A stretch of 64,000 bases of DNA from Spiroplasma eriocheiris (lineage in GTDB: Bacteria; Bacillota_I; Bacilli_A; Mycoplasmatales; Mycoplasmataceae). Both the position numbers and the translations under genes were made by a program. Within the stretch, counting starts at the first letter, position 1. The number at the start of each line of letters is the position of its first letter. Positions 22,243-31,147 of the stretch are shown here, one piece after another. The notes below the pieces were generated by a model. The model was not told where the DNA came from and searched no databases. It saw only the letters and a program-made list of their open reading frames with translations. Where the stretch lies: contig NZ_CP011856.1 in the NCBI RefSeq assembly GCF_001029265.1, forward strand, positions 930,001-994,000. Reading direction: 5' to 3'.

Positions 22243-23592
22243 TTAATTAAAACCACCAAAACCACCAAAACCTTTTGTTGGCATTCGCCCGGATTTGATT
22301 TGTTTAGCCATTTCATCAACTTGTTTTTTAGTTTTTTCAAACTGGTTAATTAATTCATTATATTCTTTTTCACTACGTCCTGAACCTTTAATAATTCTTG
22401 TTTTGCGAGAGATATGTTTTAATAATCGTGGTTCTCTTCGTTCTTTAACTGTCATTGACGATAATAATACTTCCGTAACTTTTAATTTGCGTTCAGCTTC
22501 AATAATTTTTTCTTCACTAATTTTTGGCATTCCAGGAATTAATTTCATAATCCCTCCCATTTTACCCATTTTGGAAAGTTGGCGCATTTGGTTTAATAAA
22601 TCTTGTAAATCAAATTGCCCCATCATCATCCGGTTCATGGTTTTTTTAATATCACGTTCATCTAAAACATCTTTTGCTTTTTCAAATAAGGTTTGGACAT
22701 CTCCCATTCCTAAAATCCGATCAGCCAGCCGATCGGGATAGAAAATTTGCAAATTACTCATTCCTTCTCCGGTTCCAATAAATTTAATTGGTAATTTTGT
22801 TAAATGGGTAATTGATAAGGCTGCTCCCCCACGGGCATCACCATCTAATTTTGTAACAACAACTCCGGTTAGTTTTAACAAGTCATCAAATTTTTCAGCA
22901 ACATTAATAATATCTTGCCCAGTCATTCCATCAACAACAATTAAAATTTCATCCGGACTAACTGTTTTTTTAATTTCTTTTAACTCGGTCATTAATTCGT
23001 CATCAATATGCAAACGACCTGCGGTATCTAATAAAATAACATCATTTTTATTAGTTTTGGCATATTCAATTGCTTGCTGAGCAGTTAATACCGGGTTTTG
23101 TGTTCCTTTTTCAAAAACATCAATGTTTAAATTTTTTCCTAATGTTTTTAACTGATCAATGGCAGCCGGACGATAAATATCACAAGCTACTAATAATGGT
23201 TTTTTATGATATTTTTTTTCTAATAATTTTGAAATTTTTCCGGTTGTTGTTGTTTTCCCACTTCCTTGTAAACCAACCATCATAATAATTGTTGGTTTTG
23301 AAGTTAAAGAAATTTCTTTGACAGTTTTTCCAAAAATATTTACTAACTCTTCATGGACAATTTTAATCATCATTTGGGAAGCATTTAAACCTTCACTAAT
23401 ATATTCGCCTTTAGCTTTTTGTTCAACATTTTTAATAAAATCTTTCACAACTTCATTATTAACATCCGCCTCTAATAATGCCAAACGAATCTCACGTAAA
23501 GTTTCTTTAACAGTTTCTTCTGTTAATGTTGATTTTTTTAAATTTTTTTCAATTGATTTCTTCAATTTCCCAGCTAAAAAGTCACCAATCAT
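22243..23592 (-). CDS. ffh: Signal recognition particle protein Ffh
   Basis: SRP54 GTPase, delivers membrane proteins to the translocon. 449 aa. N domain, then G domain with MVGLQGSGKTTTTGKISK (G1), DTAGRLHIDDE (G3) and TKLDGDARGG (G4), and the Met-rich M domain (MNRMMMGQFDLQDLLNQMRQ). The tail is GRMPTKGFGGFGGFN. Start ATG 23590-23592 follows AGAGGAG. The frame is open upstream too, but the sequence there is not SRP-like. A TTGAAA/TATAAT pair lies just upstream. Confidence 0.97.
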   Translation of the reverse strand: MIGDFLAGKLKKSIEKNLKKSTLTEETVKETLREIRLALLEADVNNEVVKDFIKNVEQKAKGEYISEGLNASQMMIKIVHEELVNIFGKTVKEISLTSKPTIIMMVGLQGSGKTTTTGKISKLLEKKYHKKPLLVACDIYRPAAIDQLKTLGKNLNIDVFEKGTQNPVLTAQQAIEYAKTNKNDVILLDTAGRLHIDDELMTELKEIKKTVSPDEILIVVDGMTGQDIINVAEKFDDLLKLTGVVVTKLDGDARGGAALSITHLTKLPIKFIGTGEGMSNLQIFYPDRLADRILGMGDVQTLFEKAKDVLDERDIKKTMNRMMMGQFDLQDLLNQMRQLSKMGKMGGIMKLIPGMPKISEEKIIEAERKLKVTEVLLSSMTVKERREPRLLKHISRKTRIIKGSGRSEKEYNELINQFEKTKKQVDEMAKQIKSGRMPTKGFGGFGGFN

Positions 23593-23637
23593 GTTTTCAA
23601 CTCCTCTAGTATTTTTAATGTAATCAAACTCTTTATA

Positions 23638-23664
23638 ATTATACATAAAACAATGGAATTTCAA
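23638..23664 (-). promoter_or_regulatory. Promoter of ffh
   Basis: Minus-strand TTGAAA (23659-23664) and TATAAT (23638-23643) with a 15-base spacer, slightly short. Position 46 bases before the ffh start. Confidence 0.5.
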
Positions 23665-23701
23665 ATCTTTTTAAAGATATTTTAAATAGTAGATTAAGGA
23701 T

Positions 23702-23744
23702 AAAAAAATAATCTGACTAAAGATTTAATCAGACTATTTTTTTT
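23702..23744. terminator. Terminator between rny and ffh
   Basis: A long near-perfect inverted repeat (ATCTGACTAA / TTAATCAGAC at its core) flanked by A-run and T-run. It would stop transcription leaving rny. Confidence 0.75.
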
Positions 23745-23798
23745 AATTTATTTATTAAAAATAAAAGAAAAAATTATTATTTAAGTTAATAATTTTTT

Positions 23799-25328
23799 CT
23801 AAATTACGGTTTCAATAAAGCGTAATTCCCGAATTACTGTAATAACAATATCCCCGGGGACAATTTTATTATGACTAATTTTTTCACGAATATCAAAGGC
23901 AATTTTTTGGGTTTGAATATCAGTTGTCCGTTCGGGATTAACAATTACCCGAATTTGACGTCCTGCTTGTAAAGCATAAGCTTTGGCGACTCCCCGAACT
24001 TCCATACACATTTGTTCTAATTCTTTCATCCGGCTAATATAATTTTCAACATTATTATTACGACCACCAGGGCGCGCAGCTGATAAAGTATCAGCAGCGG
24101 CTACTAATGGTGAGTACGGATTATCCATCGGAACTTCACCGTGGTGCGAATGAATGGCATTAATAACAATTGGACTTTCTTTATATTTAGTTGCTAACTG
24201 AACCCCTAAGGTTACATGGCTACCTTCATTTTCAAAATCAACTGCTTTGCCAATATCATGTAATAAGCCCGCGCGAATCGCGATTTCCGGATCGAGTCCT
24301 AATTCGCTCGCCATAATACCAGCTAGTTTAGCGACTTCAATCGAATGCATTAAAACATTTTGCCCATAACTAGTGCAGTATTTTAACATTCCAATATAAC
24401 GAATTAGTTCTAAATCAATATTATAAATTCCTAACTCTGAAATAGTATCTTTTCCAGTTTGTAAAATTGTTGTATCAAGATCAGTTTTTTCTAAGCGAAT
24501 TGCTTCTTCAATTTTATTGGGTTGAATTCGACCATCCGTAATTAACCGTTCCAAGGCTTTTTTGGCAATTTCACGCCGAATCGGATTGAAAGAAGACACC
24601 TGAACAATATTAGGAGTATCATCAATAATTAAATCAACACCCGCGGTTGTTTCAAAGGTTTTAATATTTCTGCCATCTTTCCCAATAATTCTTCCCTTCA
24701 TATTATCATCAGCTAAATTAATAACCGCAGTTGTTTTTTCAACAACAACATCCGCTGAATATCGTTCAATTGCCTGGGTAATAATATTAACAGCTGTTTC
24801 TTTTGCTGCTAATCGGGCATTTACTTCCGCATTTTTTAAAAATTCCCCAATTTGTTTTTGATATTTATCATTAATTTCTTTAAATAAAATATCTTTTGCC
24901 TGATCTTGCGAAAACCCCGCAATTTGCTCTAATTGCTGAATTGTATTATTGATTAAACCATCATATTTAGCTAATAACTCTTGTAATTCCTCTCTTTTAT
25001 AAAATAACTCCTGCTCTTTGTGCGTCAATACTTCTTCTCTTATAATAATATTCTTTTCACGTTCTTTAAAAAAATTTTCGTTTTCTAAAATTTCTGCTCG
25101 TTTTTGTGCGACTTCTTCGCGTACATCTTGTCTAATTTGGGCGGCTTCAACTTTTGCATCTGCTTTCGCCGCATTAATAATTTTTTTGGCAGTTAGTTCT
25201 GATTCTTTAATTTTTTTCTCAGTATTTTTAATTAATTTAAAACGTAGATATTTTTCAACTAAATATCCAATTAAATAAAATATTAAGGCACAAGCCCCTA
25301 ATAATATTACTCATCCATAAACTGGCAT
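23799..25328 (-). CDS. rny: Ribonuclease Y
   Basis: Membrane-anchored endoribonuclease that starts mRNA decay in Firmicutes. 509 aa. One N-terminal TM (MPVYGWVILLGACALIFYLI), a long coiled coil (about 30-200), a KH domain (NMKGRIIGKDGRNIKTFE) and an HD domain (HSIEVAKLAGIMASEL, LLHDIGKAVD, HSHHGEV). Start ATG 25326-25328 follows AAAGGAGCT; the Trp at residue 6 is UGA. Single-gene unit with its own terminator. Confidence 0.96.
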
Positions 25329-25461
25329 GATAGCTCCTTTCTTAATATTAATTAAGAAAAGAAATATTTTATTTTTAATAAGTGGAATAAGATAGTATTT
25401 AACTACCAATATATATTTTACTATTTTATTTAAAAAAGAAAAGGTAAAACAAAATAATAAA

Positions 25462-25481
25462 AAAGTGCGGTTAAGCACTTT
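25462..25481 (-). terminator. Terminator after DMT permease
   Basis: Stem AAAGTGC (25462-25468) with GCACTTT (25475-25481), six-base loop, followed on the minus strand by T-rich sequence. Confidence 0.75.
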
Positions 25482-25498
25482 GTTATAATTCGGTAATT

Positions 25499-26710
25499 TT
25501 AATTATCAATTATTTTGTTCGGATTTTTCACCGGTTTGGCAGAACTGTTAAGCGTTCGCTGGGTTGAATGCTTTAGTTTTCAACGGTTATAATAACTATT
25601 TAAATTCTCATTAAAGGTAATAATAACTAATCCTAGTAAAATGAGCGCCGATCATACTCAATAGTATCATTGTAATTTATCAACATTAATTTCACTAATA
25701 AAGGTATTTCCTAAGATTTGTAAAACTGGGGTTCAAATCAACATTGTCAGTTGGGTTGCTAAAGCATAAGTTCCGTTTGATAATTTAACAGTTTCAAAAT
25801 ACATCAAACGGCCGGTTCCCATTACAATTCCTGACACATACACTAAAATTGCCTGTCACCCATATAAATCAAAGCTGGATTTAAATACTACTCATCCTTG
25901 GTAACCTGGTTGGTTGTCAATGGCGGAAGCGATTGGTAACGCAATAATTAACATTGTTCAAAAACTAATAAATGATTTTACCGATACCACTTCATAGTTA
26001 GATAGTTGAATTTTATTACTATGGAGAAAATAATCACTAATAGTTCCTTCAAAAGCATAACACAACGCCGCAACAAAGGATAATAAAACTCCGGCAATTA
26101 ATTTTCAATTAATTTGTTCTTTCATGAAAAAGTAGTTAAATAACATTCCAAAGGTAAATAAGGTGGTTATTAAAATCCCTACTAGTCCAAAACGGTTAAT
26201 TTTTTCTTTTAAAACAACCCGGCTAATAATCATACAATAAATTGGAGCGGTGTTTAAAATAACGTTTCCTAGGGTTCCATCATTTAAAAATAACGCCGCA
26301 ATCATTAATAACGCCATTGAAATTGGTCCAGCTAGTAAACCAACGCCTGCCATAATTCATACTCGTAAATGTTTTAATTTTAAAATTAGGTTTTTAATGG
26401 AAGAGTATAACCCAACTCCACACATATAACCAAAAGGAAGGACTAAAGTATAAGTTAAATTTTTAAATTTATGATTATTATGAATAAGACTTTTTCATTC
26501 TAAAAATCCAGTTGCAAAGGCTACTAACAGAAAGGACATTAGTTCTTGAATCGTTGCTAAAAATATCGCATAAGTAATTTTAGTTGAATTATCTCCCGCA
26601 AAAAAGAACACAAATAAAGGTGTTAATGAATAAAAAATTGCCGAAGTAACACCAAAAATACTTGCTGCAAACATATGACTTTTTGATTGTTCTAAATTTT
26701 TAGTTTCCAT
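25499..26710 (-). CDS. DMT/EamA-family permease
   Basis: Polytopic membrane protein, 403 aa, about ten TM helices in two similar halves, with the second half containing APIYCMIISRVVLKEKINRFGLVGILITTLFTFGMLFNYF, typical of EamA repeats, and GLYSSIKNLILKL before it. The substrate is unknown: DMT members move amino acids, nucleotide sugars, drugs or other metabolites. The C-terminal tail (about 365-403) is hydrophilic and basic. Several UGA-Trp codons. A TATAAT at 26745-26750 on the minus strand is likely the -10; the gene stands alone. Confidence 0.8.
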
Positions 26711-26812
26711 AAATGCCCCTTTTAAATATCCTTTTTATTTTAAAATTATACCCTAATAATTTAAAAAAATAAATGGGTTTAATTTTTCTGAATTATTATT
26801 TATTTCCTAATT

Positions 26813-26838
26813 AAAAAAACTGATTACTCAGTTTTTTT
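26813..26838 (-). terminator. Terminator at end of ferritin gene
   Basis: Stem of about 11 bp, AAAAAAACTGA (26813-26823) with TCAGTTTTTTT (26828-26838). It overlaps the ferritin stop codon. Confidence 0.7.
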
Positions 26839-27361
26839 AATTATGTGGACTAAACGGATCAATTACTGTTTTTGTATCTGGTTCTTCGCGTTTTGCCATT
26901 TTACGATCTAGTTTGTAATAATCACCATTTGACATGTTGATTCAATCCAAGATATCTTTAACTTCAGCTAGTTCTTCATAAAAATCAATGATAAATCAAT
27001 CATAGAATTTATTAGTAACTAAATCACCTAGTTCGCGGGATCTTGCCGCAAAATGATTTGTAATTTCCGCAAAGTGCTTACGATGATGAGCATATTCTTC
27101 CACAACTTCTTTAATTGATTTTAATTCTTTAAAGACAGGTTCTACTTTTGTCATTTCAAAAGTACCATCGCGATCCATCATAAAGTTCATAATACGACGT
27201 TGATGTAAAACTTCATCTTGCGCTTGAACTTGATAATAATGAGCAAACCCGGGATAACCTAAGCGATCAGCATTAGTACTTAAGTTATAACAAATAAATT
27301 GCATCTTCGCATGTTCATCTAAATATTCTTGCAGATCTTTTTGCATTTCTTTTGTTAGCAT
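26837..27361 (-). CDS. Ferritin-like iron storage protein
   Basis: Four-helix bundle ferritin, 174 aa, normal bacterial length. LGYPGFAHYYQVQAQDEVLHQRRIMNFMMDRDG is the characteristic second helix with metal-binding Glu and His; the first helix holds EYLDEHAKMQFICYNLS and the third EEYAHHRKHFAEI. The last quarter is FYDWFIIDFYEELAEVKDILDWI. Two Trp are UGA. Ferritins oxidise and store iron and limit oxidative damage. Whether the ferroxidase centre is complete is not certain by eye. It has its own extended -10 promoter and terminator. Confidence 0.85.
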
Positions 27362-27391
27362 TTTATCTGGCCTCTCTTTCTATCTGCCACA

Positions 27392-27400
27392 ATTATAGCA
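27392..27400 (-). promoter_or_regulatory. Extended -10 promoter of ferritin gene
   Basis: Minus-strand TGCTATAAT: TATAAT at 27392-27397 with TG one base upstream. The spacer is A-rich with no strong -35. It is 31 bases before the ferritin start. Confidence 0.6.
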
Positions 27401-27449
27401 CTTTTATTTTATTTTTTTTAAATTTTATTTATAATTTTTATAAATAAAA

Positions 27450-28580
27450 TTAATCTTCAATACTCATTTTTCAATTTTTATTATCTTCAATAAATAAATC
27501 TAATAATGGTTGGGGAATTTGTAATTCCGCTAAATCTGATAATTTGATGCTAGTACGAATTGCTAATTCATTGCCACTTTCGACTTTGTGCACTCATTGA
27601 GGTTCTGCAATTAATTCCCGCCCCATTGCTACTAAGGGAATGTTACTATCAAGTACTTTTAAGGCATCATCTGGAGTTTTAACACCCCCCACAGCAATTA
27701 ACGGAATTTTATCATGAAATCTATTGATAATTTCATTAATAACTGGGGTTGGATTTTCTTTATTTCGTAAACTTTTTCGCCATACCCACGAATTCGAAAT
27801 GTGAATATAATCTAACGGATATTTAACTAAGTGATCCATTAAAGCACAAGTGTCTTCCAAAGTAATGCCTGGGTTTTCAATTTCTTCGGGCGAAATCCGA
27901 TACCCAACAATAAATGGTTTGGTACTATGTTCTTTCACAACAGCTAACACCTTTTCAACGACTGCTAAAGGAAATTTCATTCGTTTTTTAAGAGTTCCCC
28001 CTCATTCATCTTTCCGTTGGTTAGCATGAGGTGAAAAAAATTGTTGTAATAAATAGGTATTAGCCCCATGAATTTCAACCCCATCATAACCAGCTTTAAT
28101 GGCGCGTAATGTTGCGGCACCAAAATCTTCAATTGTATCTAAAATTTCTTCCGATGTCATAGCACGGGGAGTAATTGCTCATTCTCGTAATGAAATAACA
28201 GCACTTGCAGATAATGGCTCTGGTAATAACAAAGTCTCACGGTGACATTCACGCCCCCCGTGGTGAAGTTGCATAATGGCAACCCCATGTTTCTCGTGAA
28301 TTAAATCAGCTAATTTTTTTAAATTAGGAATGTACTTATCATCATCAATGGCTGGTTGGCCAATAAAAGCTTTTCCGTTCCGGTTAACATAAGCACACCC
28401 AGCAATTACCATTCCAACTCCCTCAATTCGCGCTTGGTAATAATTTAATTCATCCAACGTATATTTTCCGTTTTCAAAGCCAGAAAAAGTAGTCATTGGC
28501 GACATTATAATCCGATTTTTAATGGTAACCTGGTTTGGAAACGTAAAGGGACTAAATAATTTTTCATATTTGCGATTCAT
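27450..28580 (-). CDS. NADH:flavin oxidoreductase (old yellow enzyme family)
   Basis: FMN-dependent TIM-barrel ene-reductase homologue, 376 aa. LFSPFTFPNQVTIKNRIIMSPMTT at the N-terminus, QLHHGGRE, GVEIHGANTYLLQQFFSPHANQR (catalytic His/Asn region), DEWGGTL and the phosphate-binding PLIAVGGVKTPDDAL and VAMGRELIAEPQW are present. There is no C-terminal Fe-S/FAD extension, so it is the short OYE type. Substrate unknown. Start ATG 28578-28580 follows AAGGAGAAA. It lies 29 bases after lgt. A second member sits at 53-54 kb. Confidence 0.9.
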
Positions 28581-28609
28581 AATTAATTTCTCCTTCAATT
28601 TATTAATAA

Positions 28610-30130
28610 TTAAACTAATGCTACTTCACAACTAATTTCATCACTAAAAATATTTGATGGTTGGTTGTGGGTCATAATCTTAAACGTAAAACTGGTAATG
28701 TGATCTTGGTGACTAAAAACTTTAAAATCATTTAAACTAAAGTATTCCTCAAAACTTTTGTTTTCATATCCTAAGTATGTCATTACTTTTGTTTTAATTA
28801 AGGTTTCTAATTCTTGCTGTTGGGAAATTTGATTATAGTTAATTTGGTGTTGAAGATAATACTCTAATTTTCAGTTTGCCAAATTAGTATAATCAACATA
28901 TTCTTTCTCATACAAATGACCATTTTTCCGCAATTTAATTGGGGCGAATCATTGGGCATAAGCGGCCATTAGTAAACCAAAAATGGCAATCATTCACAAC
29001 ATTGCATAATCTAATGGTCGGTTATTCATCACAAATAAATCTGCCCCATTTTCCCGCTGAGTTTCTAGAACAAAGCGAATTAAGTTTCAACCAAAGAAAT
29101 ATAAACCAGCCTGGACTCCCGAACGAGTAATTCAATAACCTTCTGGGTTATTTAAACGGGTTAGTTCTTTCGCATCATTTACCCACCATTTTTTTAAACG
29201 GTTAATGGTTGGAGAAGATGTTTCTTTAAATTTTTTTGGTTTAATTTGTTCTAATTGTTTTTGGGTAGGATTATTATAGTAAAAAGCTTTGTCCCACACT
29301 TCTTTTCAAGTTAATTTATCAGGTTCTTCAATTTTTCGGTTAAAGAAATGACGAATACTATATTTAAAATCAAACGGATATTTTTGAGGATCTTTTTTTC
29401 ATGGTTTTGGTCCTAAAACTTTACCAAAATTAGGAACCACAAAAGTTAAGATTACTCATAAAATAAAGTTTCAGAATGATTCATATAAAAAGATTGGGGC
29501 TCTTCACTGAATACCCCCCGTTCCAGGAACTAACTCAGGATGATCACCAACTCATTGGAAACAATTATCCCGAATAAAAGCTGGTAATCATTTTAAAGAT
29601 TCATAAGAAACAGGATCTCCTAATAATTCATGGTTAAAGAAGTTTCCTCATCTTCCTAATACCTGTCCTAATAAGATATTAGGCACAATACAGTCAATAT
29701 ATACTCACATTGAAACTCGTGATTTTCGGGCGACAAAGGCAAAGACAATAATTCCGACAACAACCCCAAATAATACTCCTCCGTGAATACTCATTCCGGC
29801 TTTTCAAAAGGCAAATAATGATCAAAAGGGTGCACCCCCATCATAACCAATTAAGGGTTGGCTAGGATCTTCGTTATATTTTCCAAAAAAACTAGCCCCA
29901 AATAATGAAAATGGAATAATAATAAACACTGCTCAAATTAACGGTTCAACGGGAACATTCTTAGCCTTCAAACGGATATAACTAGCAAAAACCGCTAAAA
30001 TCATCCCGGTCGTAATAAATACCGCATACATATGGACTCAACCACCATATGTTGCAATAATATTATGGGGAGTATTGTCCGGATTAATTCAACCCGGTGA
30101 AGGTTCGGCTAATAACAACTGATTTAACAT
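28610..30130 (-). CDS. lgt: Prolipoprotein diacylglyceryl transferase, extended
   Basis: Lgt attaches diacylglycerol to the lipobox cysteine of prolipoproteins. 506 aa, much longer than the usual 260-330. Core motifs are present: AGMSIHGGVLFGVVVGI and LGRWGNFFNHELLGDPV, with RAPIFLYESFWNF later. Extra sequence comprises a charged cytoplasmic segment (about 240-325, PKPWKKDPQKYPF to RLKKWWVNDAKEL) inserted before the last TM helices and a hydrophilic C-terminal tail of about 110 residues. Many UGA-Trp codons. GAAAGGATG precedes the ATG; TATAAT is at 30183-30188. It serves the lipoproteins seen at 47 and 58 kb. Confidence 0.93.
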
Positions 30131-30247
30131 TTTGTCATCCTTTCTCAAGATATCTTTTCCCACAATTTTAATTGTTTCTTTTATTATATATGATAAAGAT
30201 TTTAAGTGCGGAAAAAAACAAAATATTTTAGTTTTTAAAATCTCGAT

Positions 30248-30256
30248 TATGATAAT
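30248..30256 (+). promoter_or_regulatory. Probable -10 region of the 30.3 kb unit
   Basis: TATGATAAT, with TATGAT or GATAAT as -10, faces the unknown gene at 30354. A weak TTTAGT at 30227-30232 could be a -35. Divergent from lgt. Confidence 0.4.
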
Positions 30257-30260
30257 ATTT

Positions 30261-30327
30261 AAAAGGAGGTTAATAACCGAGAGTGTTTAAAACACCAACA
30301 ATTATTTTGTTGGTGTTTTTTTATTAA
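30261..30327 (+). promoter_or_regulatory. Leader with attenuator-like hairpin (shared element, copy 1)
   Basis: Between promoter and gene lie AAAAGGAGGT (30261-30270), the dyad GGTTA/TAACC (30269-30279), and the 17-base element GAGTGTTTAAAACACCA (30281-30297) leading into a 13-bp stem (30289-30301 with 30307-30319) and a T-run. No plus-strand gene lies upstream, so this is not an ordinary gene terminator. GTG at 30283 after the Shine-Dalgarno opens a 14-codon peptide beginning MFKTP. The same element precedes the lipoprotein at 59.3 kb. Attenuation is inference. Confidence 0.6.
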
Positions 30328-30353
30328 TCATCCACAAAAAGGAGGTGCTTTTA

Positions 30354-31109
30354 ATGAAAAATGATGCTAAATACCCAGAGTTTTCTAATTTTGTATTTCC
30401 TGATTTTGAAGGTAATAAGTTAATAGCAAGTTGGGAAAAATGTCAAAGAGACTGTGTTTCCGATGATCCGAATGATATTTTCTCTATATTTTTTACCCAA
30501 AGTGTTAAATTAATTCAAGACCAATTTCAACTAGCAGTTAAGATTGTGAAAGAAAAAATCGGGTCTGATGAAGAATCAACAACAATAGTCCCAATAATAT
30601 GTGAACAATTAGTTAAAAATATTACTACCATTCAATCTAACACAAATATTGCGATGTTAAAAATTATTAATAATGATATTTGGAAAAAGATAACATACCA
30701 TAATTTTCAAAAAATTCCTGGCAAGTTCCGAATCTCAAAAGAAGAGAAAAAAATAATTGGTATAATTAATAATTTTATTAAAAAGAATGAAAACATCATG
30801 AAGAAAACTACCAACTGCTGAGAAAAAGAGAAAAAGAAAAATTTAACTAAAATTGCTGATTTACTAACCGCTTATCTCAAACTTACGGATGCTGAACAAG
30901 CCCAATTTACTGAAATAAATGATTTTATCCTTAGTTACAAAGAACAGTTTAACATCCCCAAAATATCACAAGAAATTACTAACCAATTTAAATTTTATCA
31001 AACCAAACTGGCGGGACCTAATTATGAAAGTTCCAGCGTATATGAGGAAGATTCACCAATTGATTTGTCATTCTCAGGATTCAATCCGGATGAAGAATCA
31101 ATTCGGTAA
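30354..31109 (+). CDS. Hypothetical protein, 251 aa
   Basis: Not recognised. Soluble, no signal peptide or TM segment. The N-terminal part holds FSNFVFPDFEGNKLIASWEKCQRDC, the middle is probably helical (SVKLIQDQFQLAVKIVKEKI, EQLVKNITTIQSNTNIAML), then a Lys-rich stretch around WEKEKKKNLTKI, and an acidic Ser-rich C-terminus (YESSSVYEEDSPIDLSFSG). One UGA-Trp. Start ATG 30354 follows AAAAAGGAGGTG, a very strong ribosome site. It is a single-gene unit with a hairpin leader and lies where the missing 3' end of pflB would be, convergent with it. Confidence 0.75.
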
Positions 31110-31111
31110 AG

Positions 31112-31142
31112 AAAAATGAATTCATAAAGAATTCATTTTTTT
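31112..31142. terminator. Bidirectional terminator
   Basis: Stem AAAAATGAATTC (31112-31123) with GAATTCATTTTT (31129-31140), five-base loop, T-run on the plus side and T-run on the minus side. It lies between the unknown gene and the truncated pflB. Confidence 0.8.
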
Positions 31143-31147
31143 ATATG

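Noticed and set aside
22143-22340. Minus-strand frame in the ffh 3' end
   Set aside because: Out-of-frame shadow of the Lys-rich Ffh tail.
27422-27450. AT-only 13-bp inverted repeat after OYE copy 1
   Set aside because: No T-run of proper length follows on the minus strand; it may be chance in AT-rich DNA.
30283-30327. 14-codon leader peptide MFKTP... as a gene
   Set aside because: Overlaps the hairpin completely; coding may be a by-product. Kept only as part of the leader finding.
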